Source of the DNA: Cyanobacteria bacterium FACHB-502 | GTDB taxonomy: Bacteria; Cyanobacteriota; Cyanobacteriia; Elainellales; Elainellaceae | Reading direction: 5' to 3' | Assembly: GCA_014695325.1 (NCBI GenBank) | Contig: JACJNZ010000015.1 | Coordinates: 1 to 64,000, forward strand | DNA length: 64,000 nt | Made by a program: the position numbers and the translations under genes | In this document: piece by piece, positions 8,260-17,361 of the stretch | Numbering within the stretch: position 1 is the first letter of the stretch | Layout of the letters: each line of letters starts with the position of its first letter | The notes under the pieces: model-generated | What the model saw: only the letters and a program-made list of their open reading frames with translations | Databases searched by the model: none | What the model was told of the DNA's origin: nothing

Positions 8260-8799
8260 TTGCAAACTTCCCTCCTTTTCACGTACCTGGCTGATTATCC
8301 CCACTTCATTGGGACGATCGCCGCATGGCTGCATCAGGAATGGCACTCGTTTTACCCCTCAGAAACCGAGGCGCAACTTACCGCAGAGCTAGAGACGCAC
8401 CTGAATCGCGATCGATTACCTTTAACGATCGTTGCTCTAGAAGAATCGCCGCAGCCTAAACTCATTGGCACAGTGACGCTGATGCACGGCAAAACAGAAG
8501 CTCCACCGAAGTATGCAGGGTGGTCGCCCTGGCTTGCTTCGCTCTATGTGATTCCTGAAAAACGGGGGGAGGGGATCGGTCGTCTGCTGGTGCAGCGTGC
8601 GCTGGAGGAAGCCGATCGGCTCAAATTGCCCTTAGTTTATCTATGGACAGAGCAGACCGAGTTAATGAACTGGTATCGACGGCAGGGCTGGCAGACGATC
8701 GCCCAAACAAAATTTCAGCAGCAGCCCGTTCAAATCATGCGATACGATCGAAAGGTTTTTCAGGACATTGGCTTGCCTGGAATCGCACACAGGAAATAG
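8260..8799 (+). CDS. GNAT-family N-acetyltransferase
   Basis: This 179-residue protein has the acetyl-CoA binding motif A, ASLYVIPEKRGEGIGRLLVQ, followed by the conserved ALEEADRLKLPLVYLW and a C-terminal NWYRRQGW. The start is a TTG at 8260 with GAGGAAAA close upstream, 12 nt after the DUF1348 stop. The acceptor substrate is unknown. It sits between DUF1348 and a DMT exporter, so the three may act on the same small molecule. Confidence 0.88.
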   Translation: MQTSLLFTYLADYPHFIGTIAAWLHQEWHSFYPSETEAQLTAELETHLNRDRLPLTIVALEESPQPKLIGTVTLMHGKTEAPPKYAGWSPWLASLYVIPEKRGEGIGRLLVQRALEEADRLKLPLVYLWTEQTELMNWYRRQGWQTIAQTKFQQQPVQIMRYDRKVFQDIGLPGIAHRK

Positions 8800-8802
8800 C
8801 GC

Positions 8803-9696
8803 ATGGCTTTTGCTAAACGGCATCTCGCATTTTTTGCCCTCGTTGCGCTGGCGATCGTCTGGGGCTATAACTGGGTCGTGATGAAAATCGCGCTTCAGGA
8901 TGCGTCGCCGTTTGACTTTGCCGCGCTGCGAGCGTTTTTTGGGGCGATGAGTTTGTTTTTGGTGCTGCGGGTGCAGGGAAAATCGCTCAAGCCGGAGGTG
9001 CTGCCAGAGACGATCGTGTTTGGGCTACTGCAAACCACCGGAGTGATCGGACTCATTCACTGGGCGTTGGTTGGTGGCGGGGCGGGCAAGATTGCGGTGC
9101 TCAACTACACGATGCCGTTTTGGGCGTTGCTGTTTGCCTGGATTTTTCTTAAAGAGCGGCTGCACGGTAAACAGTGGCTCAGTGTTGGCTTTGCGCTGGC
9201 GGGACTGCTGCTGGTGCTGCTGCCCTTGAGTTTCACCAGCGATTTATTCAGTAAAGGCTTGGGCATTTTGTCGGGAATTTGCTGGGCAACGAGCGCAATT
9301 TTTCTGAAGCGGTTGACCCAGCGGCGATCGATCGACCTGGTTTCATTTACCGCATGGCAAATGCTGATCGGCAGTCTGCCCCTGATCCTGATTGCGCTCA
9401 CGGTGTCCGATCGCCCGGTGCAGTGGACAGGCTCTTTTATGGCTGCCTTGCTTTACAACATTATTCCGGGAAGTGCAGTGGCGTGGCTCCTATGGTTTTA
9501 CGCGCTGCGGCAACTGCCCACGGGGGCTGCCAGCTTAGGGACACTTGCAGTTCCGGTCGTCGGAGTCTTTGCAGCTCGGACTCAGCTTGGCGAAATCCCC
9601 TCAATGAGCGAGTCGATCGGCATTGTGCTGATTTTGCTGGCACTGCTCCTGAATGCAGTTCCGGGGCGATCGTTCAAAGCCGCCTCAAAGGCTTAG
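8803..9696 (+). CDS. EamA/DMT-family transporter
   Basis: This 297-residue protein has ten predicted membrane helices in two EamA repeats. The first opens with ALVALAIVWGYNWVVMKIAL and the second after about residue 150 (GICWATSAIFLKRL). DMT proteins export or exchange small metabolites such as amino acids. An AGGAAA site lies before the ATG, 3 nt after the GNAT stop, so translation is probably coupled. Confidence 0.92.
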   Translation: MAFAKRHLAFFALVALAIVWGYNWVVMKIALQDASPFDFAALRAFFGAMSLFLVLRVQGKSLKPEVLPETIVFGLLQTTGVIGLIHWALVGGGAGKIAVLNYTMPFWALLFAWIFLKERLHGKQWLSVGFALAGLLLVLLPLSFTSDLFSKGLGILSGICWATSAIFLKRLTQRRSIDLVSFTAWQMLIGSLPLILIALTVSDRPVQWTGSFMAALLYNIIPGSAVAWLLWFYALRQLPTGAASLGTLAVPVVGVFAARTQLGEIPSMSESIGIVLILLALLLNAVPGRSFKAASKA

Positions 9697-9708
9697 CCTG
9701 GATTGGTT

Positions 9709-9756
9709 AACGCTTAGAGTAATGCTTGGAGCAATGCTTAGCGCAATGATTGCGAT
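9709..9756. repeat. 12-bp degenerate tandem repeat, four units
   Basis: Units at 9709, 9721, 9733 and 9745 vary around AATGCTTAGAGC, with the last the most diverged. They fill the spacer between the DMT gene and the convergent peptidoglycan-binding gene. Confidence 0.7.
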
Positions 9757-9764
9757 CGTCTGTT

Positions 9765-11099
9765 CTAAAACAAAGGCATTCCTCCCGTTCCCAGGAAATC
9801 GCTTTCGCTCAATCCATAGCTGCGCTGGGCATCGGCGATCGCACCTTCGGTCGTGGGAGTCATTACTCCGCTTAGATCTCCGGGATTGTAGCCGTTTGAC
9901 TGAAGCCGTCTTTGCAGTTCGACGGTGCTATAGCGTCCTTCTTGCAGGTTTTGCTGATAGACCAAACGCGCTTTTTCGGCTTCCAGACGGGCTTGCTCTG
10001 CCTCGCGGCGGGCTTGTTCTGCGGCAATTTGCGCCTGCTGCATCTGCTGGATATATTGCACTTGAGCCGGACTGTTGGGCTGAGTTGCGGCTGAGGGATT
10101 GGTTCCCGTTGCGCTGCTTAAAGTGGCATTCACCTGGGGTCCGGCAATGCCATCCGCGACCAAACCCCGCGATCGTTGAAATGCAGTGACGGCGGCTTCG
10201 GTCTGGGCATCAAAAACGCCCGAAATCGTTCCCACGTAGAAGCCAAGCGACTGAAGCTGAGTTTGAAGGGTACTTACCGCCGCCCCGTTAGAGCCCACCC
10301 GTAGCAAGCTTCCTTCAGGAGCGACAGAAGAACCGATCGCCGCTGGTGCAGGGGAAGTTGGCGCAGCCGGAGCAGATCCAGCCGGAGTAGATCCAGCTGA
10401 GAACGAGCCTTGCCCCCCAGCGCGACGCAGTGCCGCCGTCGTTTCTGCACCCACCACGCCATCGGCAGTTAAACCATTTGCCTGCTGAAAGCTAATTACG
10501 GCAAATTGAGTTGCCCCATCAAACACGCCAGAAGCAGAGCCGCTGTAGTAGCCCAGGGCTGTCAGCCGACGCTGCAATTCTGCGACCTGATCGCCAGAAT
10601 CGTTGAGCTGGAGAAAATCACGGGGTGCGCTGCTAGTCGCTTCCGATGCCGAACTGCCTTGCCCTAATGCTGCCTGCGTTGCGGCTCCTGCAATGCCATC
10701 GGGGGTCAAACCATTTGCCTGCTGAAACTGGCTCACGGCTGCCTGGGTCGCAGTCCCAAAAAATCCAGTAATTTCATCGCTAAAAAATCCGAGCCGCGTC
10801 AACTGTCGCTGAAGGTCGGCAACTGCATCGCCACTATCGTTGAGCTGCAATACCCCATCTCCTGCTGGAACTGCCTGTGCCAAGTGAAACGGGGCAACTT
10901 GCCCCCTGGCTGTGGGATCAGCAGCCAGACCTCGCTCTGCAAAACTTCCTGTTCCCAAGCCGAGTGTCAGTGCCAGCAGCAAAAACACGCGCCGCGCTGT
11001 CGATCGATCACTTTTCTGCGGCTTGGACGATCGTTGAAACAGGCATAGTCTGAGCATCGCGGAACGAGGAGACGAACGAGCAGGCAGGGAATGGGTCAT
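9765..11099 (-). CDS. Secreted protein with four peptidoglycan-binding repeats
   Basis: This 444-residue protein starts with a long basic N-region and a signal segment (RVFLLLALTLGLGTGSF). Three PG_binding_1 domains follow (about residues 82-145, 163-225, 262-325), each with the pattern LQxxLxxLGFY...GxFxxxTxxAVxxFQ...GLxxDGIxG. After a Gln/Ala/Arg-rich coiled-coil (about 345-390), a fourth diverged copy ends the protein. There is no catalytic domain, so it probably anchors to or organises the cell wall. A strong AAGGAGG site lies 7 nt before the ATG. Confidence 0.9.
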   Translation of the reverse strand: MTHSLPARSSPRSAMLRLCLFQRSSKPQKSDRSTARRVFLLLALTLGLGTGSFAERGLAADPTARGQVAPFHLAQAVPAGDGVLQLNDSGDAVADLQRQLTRLGFFSDEITGFFGTATQAAVSQFQQANGLTPDGIAGAATQAALGQGSSASEATSSAPRDFLQLNDSGDQVAELQRRLTALGYYSGSASGVFDGATQFAVISFQQANGLTADGVVGAETTAALRRAGGQGSFSAGSTPAGSAPAAPTSPAPAAIGSSVAPEGSLLRVGSNGAAVSTLQTQLQSLGFYVGTISGVFDAQTEAAVTAFQRSRGLVADGIAGPQVNATLSSATGTNPSAATQPNSPAQVQYIQQMQQAQIAAEQARREAEQARLEAEKARLVYQQNLQEGRYSTVELQRRLQSNGYNPGDLSGVMTPTTEGAIADAQRSYGLSESDFLGTGGMPLF

Positions 11100-11557
11100 G
11101 AAAAGCCTCCTTGAGATCAGGCAAGAAATGCAGTAACCGAGTCGTGAAAAGCAGTGCAGGAGCAGAATCTAGTGAAAGTGCGCGAAATAAAGCGAAAGAG
11201 ATTACAGACTTAACCGATCGACTAAAGACGGGATGCAGGGGTGCAACCCCCGACCAGAGGCACAGCCCCCACCTTGGATAAAAGAACCCGACGAGTGACA
11301 GCTATAATACTAGCGGTAGAGTGGAAAATCGGTAAATTTCCCGCTTCTTCTTTACTAATAGCGTAAGGTAACCAATAAGCCGCCTCAAGCAAATTATTCT
11401 ATGCGATTTCTTCTAAATTGGTTTAAAAGCAGAAAGCCAACCTCCGAAGAAGCTGGCTTATTTGCAAAGAAGTATGATCTAAGATGACAGGAAGAAAATA
11501 ACTCAGATACCGAACCGGAGACAGTCTGCTCTGGAAGTCTTTTGAACAGAATTCTGC
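11100..11557. other. Intergenic with short repeats
   Basis: This 458-nt region holds a GC-rich patch at 11231-11275 (GGGTGCAACCCCC and GGCACAGCCCCC), which resembles another at 62340-62405. A hairpin-like AAGCCA...TGGCTT lies near 11437-11460. It should also carry the promoter of the peptidoglycan-binding gene. No gene is supported. Confidence 0.5.
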
Positions 11558-11728
11558 TTAACAGTAGTGATCAATCACGAGAGCAGTGACGATCGCACAA
11601 CCCGTAAGCACTAGAGCGATGAGGGGATTTTGACCCTGGCTTACGGCAAAAGTGGCAGGAATGCCTGCGCCAATTCCGGCAGTTACTGCGGCAGCGACCC
11701 AGTCTTTTTGTGTGTTGTTATCGTACAT
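11558..11728 (-). CDS. Small hydrophobic protein (56 residues)
   Basis: The minus-strand frame starts MYDNNTQKDWVAAAVTAG (ATG 11728) and ends ALVIDHYC before TAA at 11560-11558. Two Ala/Gly/Val/Ile-rich segments (about residues 10-29 and 35-53) fit a small membrane protein with a charged N-terminus. Codon use is normal for the neighbourhood and the opposite-strand frames give less plausible proteins. There is no strong ribosome site. I recognise no family. Confidence 0.55.
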   Translation of the reverse strand: MYDNNTQKDWVAAAVTAGIGAGIPATFAVSQGQNPLIALVLTGCAIVTALVIDHYC

Positions 11729-12147
11729 ATTTCGAAAGGTTGGTTATCTGTGGCTGTTGTTGTTCACGCTACCACTTTCTACCTATGCCTTTTGGAGAAG
11801 ACTTTTGGATTGTAACCAAGCGATAAGTTCAGATACCTTTCTTCATTAAATAAGCTTAATAATACTTAAAGTGTTGTATCTGAGCAGGGGGTGAACGTTG
11901 CACATCGCCTCGATCGCTCCGACGATTTCTCTTTCTGATTCCCACCTTTCTGATTCCCAGCTTTGGCAGACTTTATGCTCCTTATCATGCCCTTCATCAT
12001 GCCCCTCATCTCCCCACCCTTTATCCCCGGTCTTCTCCTTGAGGGTTGGGAGGCATCGATCTCGACTTCTCAAATCCTCCCTGGTAAGGCTATAACCGGG
12101 TAAGGCGATAACAGGCTGGGACATTAACGCTATTAAGCCCTTCAGGA
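11729..12147. other. Intergenic with short direct repeats
   Basis: This 419-nt region contains doubled words such as TTTCTGATTCCCA (11930-11962), ATCATGCCCTTC/ATCATGCCCCTC (11985-12010) and TAAGGCTATAACCGGG/TAAGGCGATAACAGG (12083-12116). It contains the promoter region of the LRR-kinase gene. Open frames here are low-complexity and not believed. Confidence 0.5.
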
Positions 12148-13521
12148 ATGAAAACGCTCGACTTACTGCAAACTGGACAACTTGCTGGAACCCGAAGACT
12201 TAATCTTGCTGCCGAACTAACGGAATTTCCAATGGAGATTCTTGAGCTAGCAGATTCTTTAGAGATTTTGGATTTGTCAAATAATCATCTGAAGCGATTG
12301 CCTGACGAATTTAGGCAGTTGAAGAAACTGAAAATTGTTTTCCTTAGCAACAACGATTTTGAAGAAGTGCCGGAAGTGCTTTCTCAGTGTCCCCAGCTTT
12401 CAATGGTGGGCTTTAAGTCGAACCGGATTACCGCACTCCCTGAAAATGCCTTGCCGCCGCTGGTGCGCTGGCTGATCCTGACGGATAATCGGCTTCAGCA
12501 GCTTCCCGCTTCGATCGGTCAATTGTCCAGGCTCCAGAAGCTCATGCTTGCCGGAAACGAGCTGCGATCGCTCCCCGATGAACTGGCAAACTGTCAAAAT
12601 CTAGAGCTAATTCGTTTGGCAGCAAACCAGCTCACTGCACTGCCCGTCTGGCTATCGACGTTGCCCCGGCTATCCTGGCTAGCTTATGCCGGAAATCCGT
12701 TTTGTGATTCAAGTCGATTGTCTTCGCTGCCTGACACTGGTTTACCCGATTTCGATTCGTCTAATCCTGATTTGCTTCATATCAAATGGACAGATTTAAT
12801 GCTGGGGGAACCGCTGGGACAGGGAGCTTCAGGCATTATCTATCAGGGAACCTGGAATTCTGGTGTTCATCAGAGCGTAGAAGTGGCGATCAAGCTGTTT
12901 AAGGGAGAAATTACGAGCGATGGGTTTCCCCTAGACGAAATGCGTGCCTGTATTGCGGCAGGAACCCACCCCAATCTGGTGCGAGTTTTAGGAAAGGTGA
13001 TTCACCATCCGACCCACAGCGCAGGGCTGGTGTTCTCATTTATCCCGCCGCGCTACAAAAACCTGGGTGGACCGCCCAGCCTGGAAACCTGTACAAGAGA
13101 CACTTATCCGCCTGACACGGCGTTTACTTTGCCTGTGATTCTTCGGATTGCTCAGGGCATTGCCGCAGCCACAGCACACCTCCATGCCAGGGGTATAATG
13201 CATGGCGACCTTTATGCTCACAATATTCTGGTGGACGAAACCGGGGAAAGTCTGTTGGGAGATTTTGGCGCAGCCTGCTTTTATGATCCAGCTGATCGCT
13301 TCCTCAGTCGATCGCTGCCCTCCCTGGAAGTTAGAGCATTTGGCTGCTTGCTCGAAGATTTGCTGGATCGATGTCGCCCTGCCCCCGATCATCCCGACCA
13401 GATTAAGGCGATCGAGCACCTGCGTCGTCTTCAGCAGGACTGTATGAACCCGGTTCCCGCTCTGCGTCCGCTGTTGCCCCAAATCTGCGCTGCTTTAGCG
13501 GCTTTCAACAATGGTTCATGA
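12148..13521 (+). CDS. Leucine-rich-repeat protein kinase
   Basis: This 457-residue protein joins two parts. Residues ~15-195 are about seven leucine-rich repeats of the bacterial LPxx type (LEILDLSNNHLKRLPDEF, LRSLPDEL, QLTALPVWL). Residues ~213-457 are a protein kinase fold: glycine loop LGQGASG, Lys249 in VAIKLF, catalytic loop HGDLYAHN (Asp354) and DFG at 372-374. HGD replaces the usual HRD, as in some bacterial and Tyr-kinase-like members. There is no membrane segment, so it should act in the cytosol. Convergent with the rppB-like gene, 18 nt away. Confidence 0.93.
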   Translation: MKTLDLLQTGQLAGTRRLNLAAELTEFPMEILELADSLEILDLSNNHLKRLPDEFRQLKKLKIVFLSNNDFEEVPEVLSQCPQLSMVGFKSNRITALPENALPPLVRWLILTDNRLQQLPASIGQLSRLQKLMLAGNELRSLPDELANCQNLELIRLAANQLTALPVWLSTLPRLSWLAYAGNPFCDSSRLSSLPDTGLPDFDSSNPDLLHIKWTDLMLGEPLGQGASGIIYQGTWNSGVHQSVEVAIKLFKGEITSDGFPLDEMRACIAAGTHPNLVRVLGKVIHHPTHSAGLVFSFIPPRYKNLGGPPSLETCTRDTYPPDTAFTLPVILRIAQGIAAATAHLHARGIMHGDLYAHNILVDETGESLLGDFGAACFYDPADRFLSRSLPSLEVRAFGCLLEDLLDRCRPAPDHPDQIKAIEHLRRLQQDCMNPVPALRPLLPQICAALAAFNNGS

Positions 13522-13539
13522 GCTACTGAATACTCATGC

Positions 13540-14982
13540 CTACTTTATATCAGGCTTCATATCAGACTTAATACCAGACTTAATATCGGAAAACGGTAGA
13601 GAAATGGTAAAGACACTGCCCTGATTCAGCTTGCTCTCTACCCGAATGGTTCCTTTATGTGCCTGCACGATCGATCGCGTGATTGCTAGTCCCAGCCCGG
13701 TTCCTCCTTTGTGCCGCGATCGTTCTTGATCCGCTCGATAGAATCGATCGAAAATATAGGGCTGTGCAGCAGCAGGAATTCCAATTCCGGTATCTTTCAC
13801 CCGAATGACTGCCTGAGATTGTTCAGTCGTGAGTTGAATTGTAATCTGACCTTTTGCAGGCGTGTAGTGAATTGCATTACTGAGCAAGTTTGCAACAGCA
13901 CGATACAGTTGCTCTGCATTTGCCAAAACATGAATTGTCGAAGAATCAATTTCTGTTACCAATGTAATCTCTGCTGCGATCGCCAATGCTTCAAACTCAT
14001 CGACCAAATCCGTAATCATTTCATTCAAAGAGCAAAGCTCAAAGGCAGTTAAATAGCCTTGTTGCTCCATTTGAGTGAGCATCAGCAAATCCTGCACTAA
14101 TTTAGTCAGGCGATAACTCTGACGACTCAAAATTTGCAAAGCTTCCTTCGAATCTTCCAGGGTTAACTGGTCAGAACGTAATGCGGTTTGGACGATCGCC
14201 TGTAAGGCAGCCAGGGGTGTCCGTAGCTCGTGGGCGGCATCAGCTGTAAATTGCTCCATCTGCTGATAAGAGTGCTGTACAGGACGCATGGCTAATCCTG
14301 CCAGCCACCAGCTCGCAAAGCCAATCAGTCCAATGGCTAATAAAGTGATCACGACCAAAGCAATTTCAATCCGCATGAGGTAGCGATCTAAGCTGCTTAG
14401 CGAGCCAGCCATTTGCATCGAACCCCACTGAACCCCGTAGCGAGTCTGCAAGGGAAAGAAAGAGTCATGATAATATCTTCCCTGACTATCTCGTTGCGTT
14501 TTCCAAAAATTTGGTTCTTGACAAACTGAATTGTCGATCGGCACGGAGAGATAGCCAACCACTTGCCTGGAATTAGTCCAGAAGCGAATGCAATACGGCT
14601 CTTCGGTTAGCCTGGATAACATATCTGCTTTACTCAATGCGGCTTCTGATTCGAGCAACTGCGATTGATTCAAGAGAGCAATATCAGACAGACAGTTAAC
14701 CGATGTGCTGCACAAACCGGGCAACTGTTGGTAGGTGGCTGGCTCAAATGCTCCAGCTTGTTTGAGAGTTGGCTCCATCAGATTTTCGACGTCTCTGGCG
14801 AAGTCTGCCATGTTTCCCACCAGATTTAGCCATCGAGCACGAACGACCAGGCGATGAACGACCAGCCCGGAAAAAACAACAATGAGCGTCATGATCACGG
14901 TGTGCCACGCTGCCAACCGCCGTCTCGACAAGTAGAATGATTTGTTTTGTAATAATTGATTCTGCGATGGTTTATTTTGCAT
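13540..14982 (-). CDS. rppB: RppB-like sensor histidine kinase
   Basis: From the ATG at 14982 this is a 480-residue kinase. It has a membrane helix just after a basic N-terminus, a ~150-residue extracytoplasmic region containing several Cys (for example LCSTSVNCLSD), and a second helix near residues 205-230. The H box AAHELRTPLAAL (His251), N box NLLSNAIHYTP, G1 DTGIGIP and G2 GTGLGLAITR follow. Layout and similarity resemble the cyanobacterial RppB/NrsS family, which in Synechocystis is linked to redox and nickel responses; the Cys residues might matter for sensing. The start overlaps the regulator's stop by 11 nt, so translation is probably coupled. Confidence 0.9.
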   Translation of the reverse strand: MQNKPSQNQLLQNKSFYLSRRRLAAWHTVIMTLIVVFSGLVVHRLVVRARWLNLVGNMADFARDVENLMEPTLKQAGAFEPATYQQLPGLCSTSVNCLSDIALLNQSQLLESEAALSKADMLSRLTEEPYCIRFWTNSRQVVGYLSVPIDNSVCQEPNFWKTQRDSQGRYYHDSFFPLQTRYGVQWGSMQMAGSLSSLDRYLMRIEIALVVITLLAIGLIGFASWWLAGLAMRPVQHSYQQMEQFTADAAHELRTPLAALQAIVQTALRSDQLTLEDSKEALQILSRQSYRLTKLVQDLLMLTQMEQQGYLTAFELCSLNEMITDLVDEFEALAIAAEITLVTEIDSSTIHVLANAEQLYRAVANLLSNAIHYTPAKGQITIQLTTEQSQAVIRVKDTGIGIPAAAQPYIFDRFYRADQERSRHKGGTGLGLAITRSIVQAHKGTIRVESKLNQGSVFTISLPFSDIKSGIKSDMKPDIK

Positions 14983-15673
14983 AATCCGGGTGCAGCCGAT
15001 AGCCCATACTGGGTAAGGTTTCAATAAAGTCAACACACCCTTTTTCTGTCAGCTTCCGTCGCAGCAGGCGAATTTGAGCCGCAACAACATTGCTGCCGAC
15101 CTCAGCATCCATTTCCCAGATTCGGGACAGAAGCTGGTCTTTGGTTACGATCTGATGGGGATGGTTCATAAAGTATTCTAAAAGCTGGAATTCTTTGTTT
15201 GTGAGCAGGATTGGCTCCAGTCTGCCATCGGGCTGCTGATAGTAAACGGTGCGATCGGTGTAGTTGAGCAAAATCTGCCCAATTTGAAGCTGCTGCACTG
15301 GGATGGCAGGCGATCGTCGCTGGAGTGCCCGCATCCGAGCAAGCAGTTCTTCCATCTCAAAGGGCTTGACCAGATAATCATCGGCTCCCGCATCCAGTCC
15401 CATAATCTTGTCCTGCAACCGATCTTTGGCAGTCAGCAGCAAAACGGGCAAAGGATTGTGCCGCTGGCGGAGTCGCTGGCATAGCTCAATTCCGGTGATG
15501 CCGGGCAGCATCCAGTCAACCAATGCGATCGTGTACTGGGTTCCTTGATTTTGGAGATATTCCCAGGCTTCGTTGCCATCCTGTGCCCAATCGACAATGT
15601 ATTTTTCTTGCTTGAGCGCCCATCGGATCGCAGTTCCTAAATCCGGCTCATCTTCTACCAGTAAAACTCTCAT
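14972..15673 (-). CDS. rppA: RppA-like OmpR-family response regulator
   Basis: This 233-residue protein has a receiver domain (VEDEPDLG, phosphorylated Asp in LVDWMLPGITG, TAKD, LVKPFEMEELL) and an OmpR/PhoB winged helix (LTNKEFQLLEYFMNH, then VVAAQIRLLRRKL and ETLPSMGYRL). Gene order and sequence fit the cyanobacterial RppA/NrsR type. It precedes its kinase and overlaps it by 11 nt. Tandem 11-bp repeats about 50 nt upstream (15722-15755) are a likely binding site for this regulator. Confidence 0.92.
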   Translation of the reverse strand: MRVLLVEDEPDLGTAIRWALKQEKYIVDWAQDGNEAWEYLQNQGTQYTIALVDWMLPGITGIELCQRLRQRHNPLPVLLLTAKDRLQDKIMGLDAGADDYLVKPFEMEELLARMRALQRRSPAIPVQQLQIGQILLNYTDRTVYYQQPDGRLEPILLTNKEFQLLEYFMNHPHQIVTKDQLLSRIWEMDAEVGSNVVAAQIRLLRRKLTEKGCVDFIETLPSMGYRLHPDYAK

Positions 15674-15721
15674 TGTCTTGTTTAGCGTCGGCTATTTTGA
15701 CCTTAGCACAGCCGTTCACCC

Positions 15722-15755
15722 TACTTGTACAGTACTTGTACAGTCGCTTATACAG
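15722..15755 (-). promoter_or_regulatory. Direct repeats upstream of rppA-like gene
   Basis: TACTTGTACAG occurs twice back to back (15722-15732 and 15733-15743), with a degenerate third copy ending CTTATACAG at 15755. An 11-bp direct repeat, about one helical turn, is the usual binding pattern for OmpR-family dimers. It lies 49-82 nt before the rppA-like start. Confidence 0.6.
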
Positions 15756-15933
15756 CCTTTTTCACTTTCGTAGAAACCAGGAATGGAAAAGCTCTTGCGC
15801 CTGACCAGGACTTTGATTCTGGGTTCTGGCAGAAACCACATTGCTCGATTTCATACCAATTTTATCGCCGCCTGTCATTGTAAATTTACAAGCTGTTTCA
15901 TCCCTGATTCAAATCCTATCGGGTTCAAATTTT

Positions 15934-16383
15934 ATGTCGTACCATCTGCTGTCACTAGAACATTACCAACCTTCACTGCGGCGGCTGTTGTATCGCCTAA
16001 TGGAACTCTTGATGCTGGGGGCGATCGTGACAGGCTACTGGATGTATGACTGCTATGAATCTGGTCAGGCAGCTTTAAAGCAAGCCTTGATCGATCTCGC
16101 TCATGCAAACTTCACCGGGTCAAACCCGAAGTCGGAACAACCTTACTAGCCTGTACTGCGGCGGGCATTGCATAGTCTGGTCGGGCTACTGGTGCTGGGG
16201 GCGATCGTGACAGGCTACTGGATTACGGCCTTAGCTAAATTCCACATGGAGTAGTTTTTGCTGCTGTACCTGATGTTCTCCTCGATCGTGTCTATTTTAT
16301 TGGTTAATGCCTTTCACTTCAGCAAGGAAACAGGAATGAATACACAGATATGCTGTCATTGGTTATTAGTTGCTGATTATTGA
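15934..16383 (+). pseudogene. Decayed cytochrome b561-like tandem duplication with in-frame stops
   Basis: One reading frame runs from the ATG at 15934 to TGA at 16381, interrupted by TAG at 16147-16149 and 16252-16254. The first part contains YQPSLRRLLYRLMELLMLGA followed by IVTGYWMYD. The second, after the first TAG, contains PVLRRALHSLVGLLVLGA followed by IVTGYW, a clear copy of the first. The TAG falls where the first copy has Gln, fitting a CAG-to-TAG change. The motif resembles the first membrane helix of cyanobacterial cytochrome b561/b6-like proteins, but no heme-binding remainder is present. The 71-residue first part could still be translated. Confidence 0.65.
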
Positions 16384-16572
16384 TTTTTGATTAACGGTTA
16401 TTAATTAACAATCATTCATGATGGGTGATTAGCCAATTGATAATGCGTGATCGATCGTTGACGAATAACGAATGACGGATAAATTTAGCTCTGGTTCAAT
16501 CTGGCTCTCATTAATTTCCGGTTGATTTTATTTATCTATTTACCAACACATTGAGAAATCTGGAGAAAAACG

Positions 16573-17361
16573 ATGGCTTTCCCTCATTCTGCTGCGTCGG
16601 CAACGTGGTTACGGTTAAAGGAACTGCTGCTTACAACGGCTCTGGGCTGGATTCCGCGTAAGCCAGGGATCGTGTTCCGGGGTTTTGCCTATCGGCAGTT
16701 GTTTAACCAATTGGGTCGGTCGGTGATGATTGACTACGGCGTGGAGTTGCGCCAGCCCAATCAGATCAAAATTGGCGAGGGTGTATATCTGACTCATCAC
16801 GTTTGCCTTGATGCAAGCGGTAAAAATAATTCGATCGTGCTTGAAGCAGATTGCCATCTTGATAGCGGGGTTCGCTTGAGCACCATGTCAAACAATAGCC
16901 AGATTGTGCTGCATCAAAATGTCGGTCTCGATCGCGGCGTTGATATTCGTTCCCTGGAAAATGGATTGGTGGAAATTGGCAAAGGAACTTACATTGGTCC
17001 CTATGTGTGCATGGCAGGTCCAGGACACATCAAGATCGGCAAGCAATGTATGATCGCCTCCCACACAGGCATTTATGCCAACAATCACAACTTTGATGAT
17101 TTGACTTGCCCAATCGTACTTCAGGGCGTGACCACCGAAGGCATTGTGATCGAAGACGACTGCTGGTTAGGGACAGGCGTAAAAGTGATGGATGGCGTGA
17201 CGATCGGACGGGGCAGTGTGGTCGGGGCAGGGGCAGTGGTGACAAAGGATATTCCGCCTTATTCAGTGGCAGTGGGCGTTCCGGCAAAAGTGATTTCACG
17301 CCGGGATAAGGATTTGCAAACTCAGCTTAAAGCAAGCCGCAGTGAATTTGCCATGAATTAG
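16573..17361 (+). CDS. Hexapeptide-repeat acyltransferase
   Basis: This 262-residue protein has left-handed beta-helix hexapeptide repeats through about residues 55-245 (IGKGTYIGPYVCMAG, IVIEDDCWLGTGVKVMDG, VTIGRGSVVGAGAVV, SVAVGVPAKVI). The catalytic-type His lies in YANNHNFDD. Family members such as WcaF, NodL and LacA transfer acetyl or related groups to sugars, usually in polysaccharide or lipid A-type synthesis. It stands alone. The ATG has GGAGAAAAACG upstream. Confidence 0.92.
   Translation: MAFPHSAASATWLRLKELLLTTALGWIPRKPGIVFRGFAYRQLFNQLGRSVMIDYGVELRQPNQIKIGEGVYLTHHVCLDASGKNNSIVLEADCHLDSGVRLSTMSNNSQIVLHQNVGLDRGVDIRSLENGLVEIGKGTYIGPYVCMAGPGHIKIGKQCMIASHTGIYANNHNFDDLTCPIVLQGVTTEGIVIEDDCWLGTGVKVMDGVTIGRGSVVGAGAVVTKDIPPYSVAVGVPAKVISRRDKDLQTQLKASRSEFAMN

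Noticed and set aside
9709-9756. CRISPR-like repeats
   Set aside because: The repeats are back to back with no spacers; no array with regular spacers exists in the window.
11846-12124. Minus-strand open frame rich in Glu, Asp and His
   Set aside because: The DEGHDEGHDKEH stretch is translated from short direct repeats; it lies in the promoter region of the LRR kinase.
15783-16049. Alternative plus-strand frame of 88 codons
   Set aside because: Overlaps the b561-like frame, which has recognisable membrane-helix sequence in both copies.
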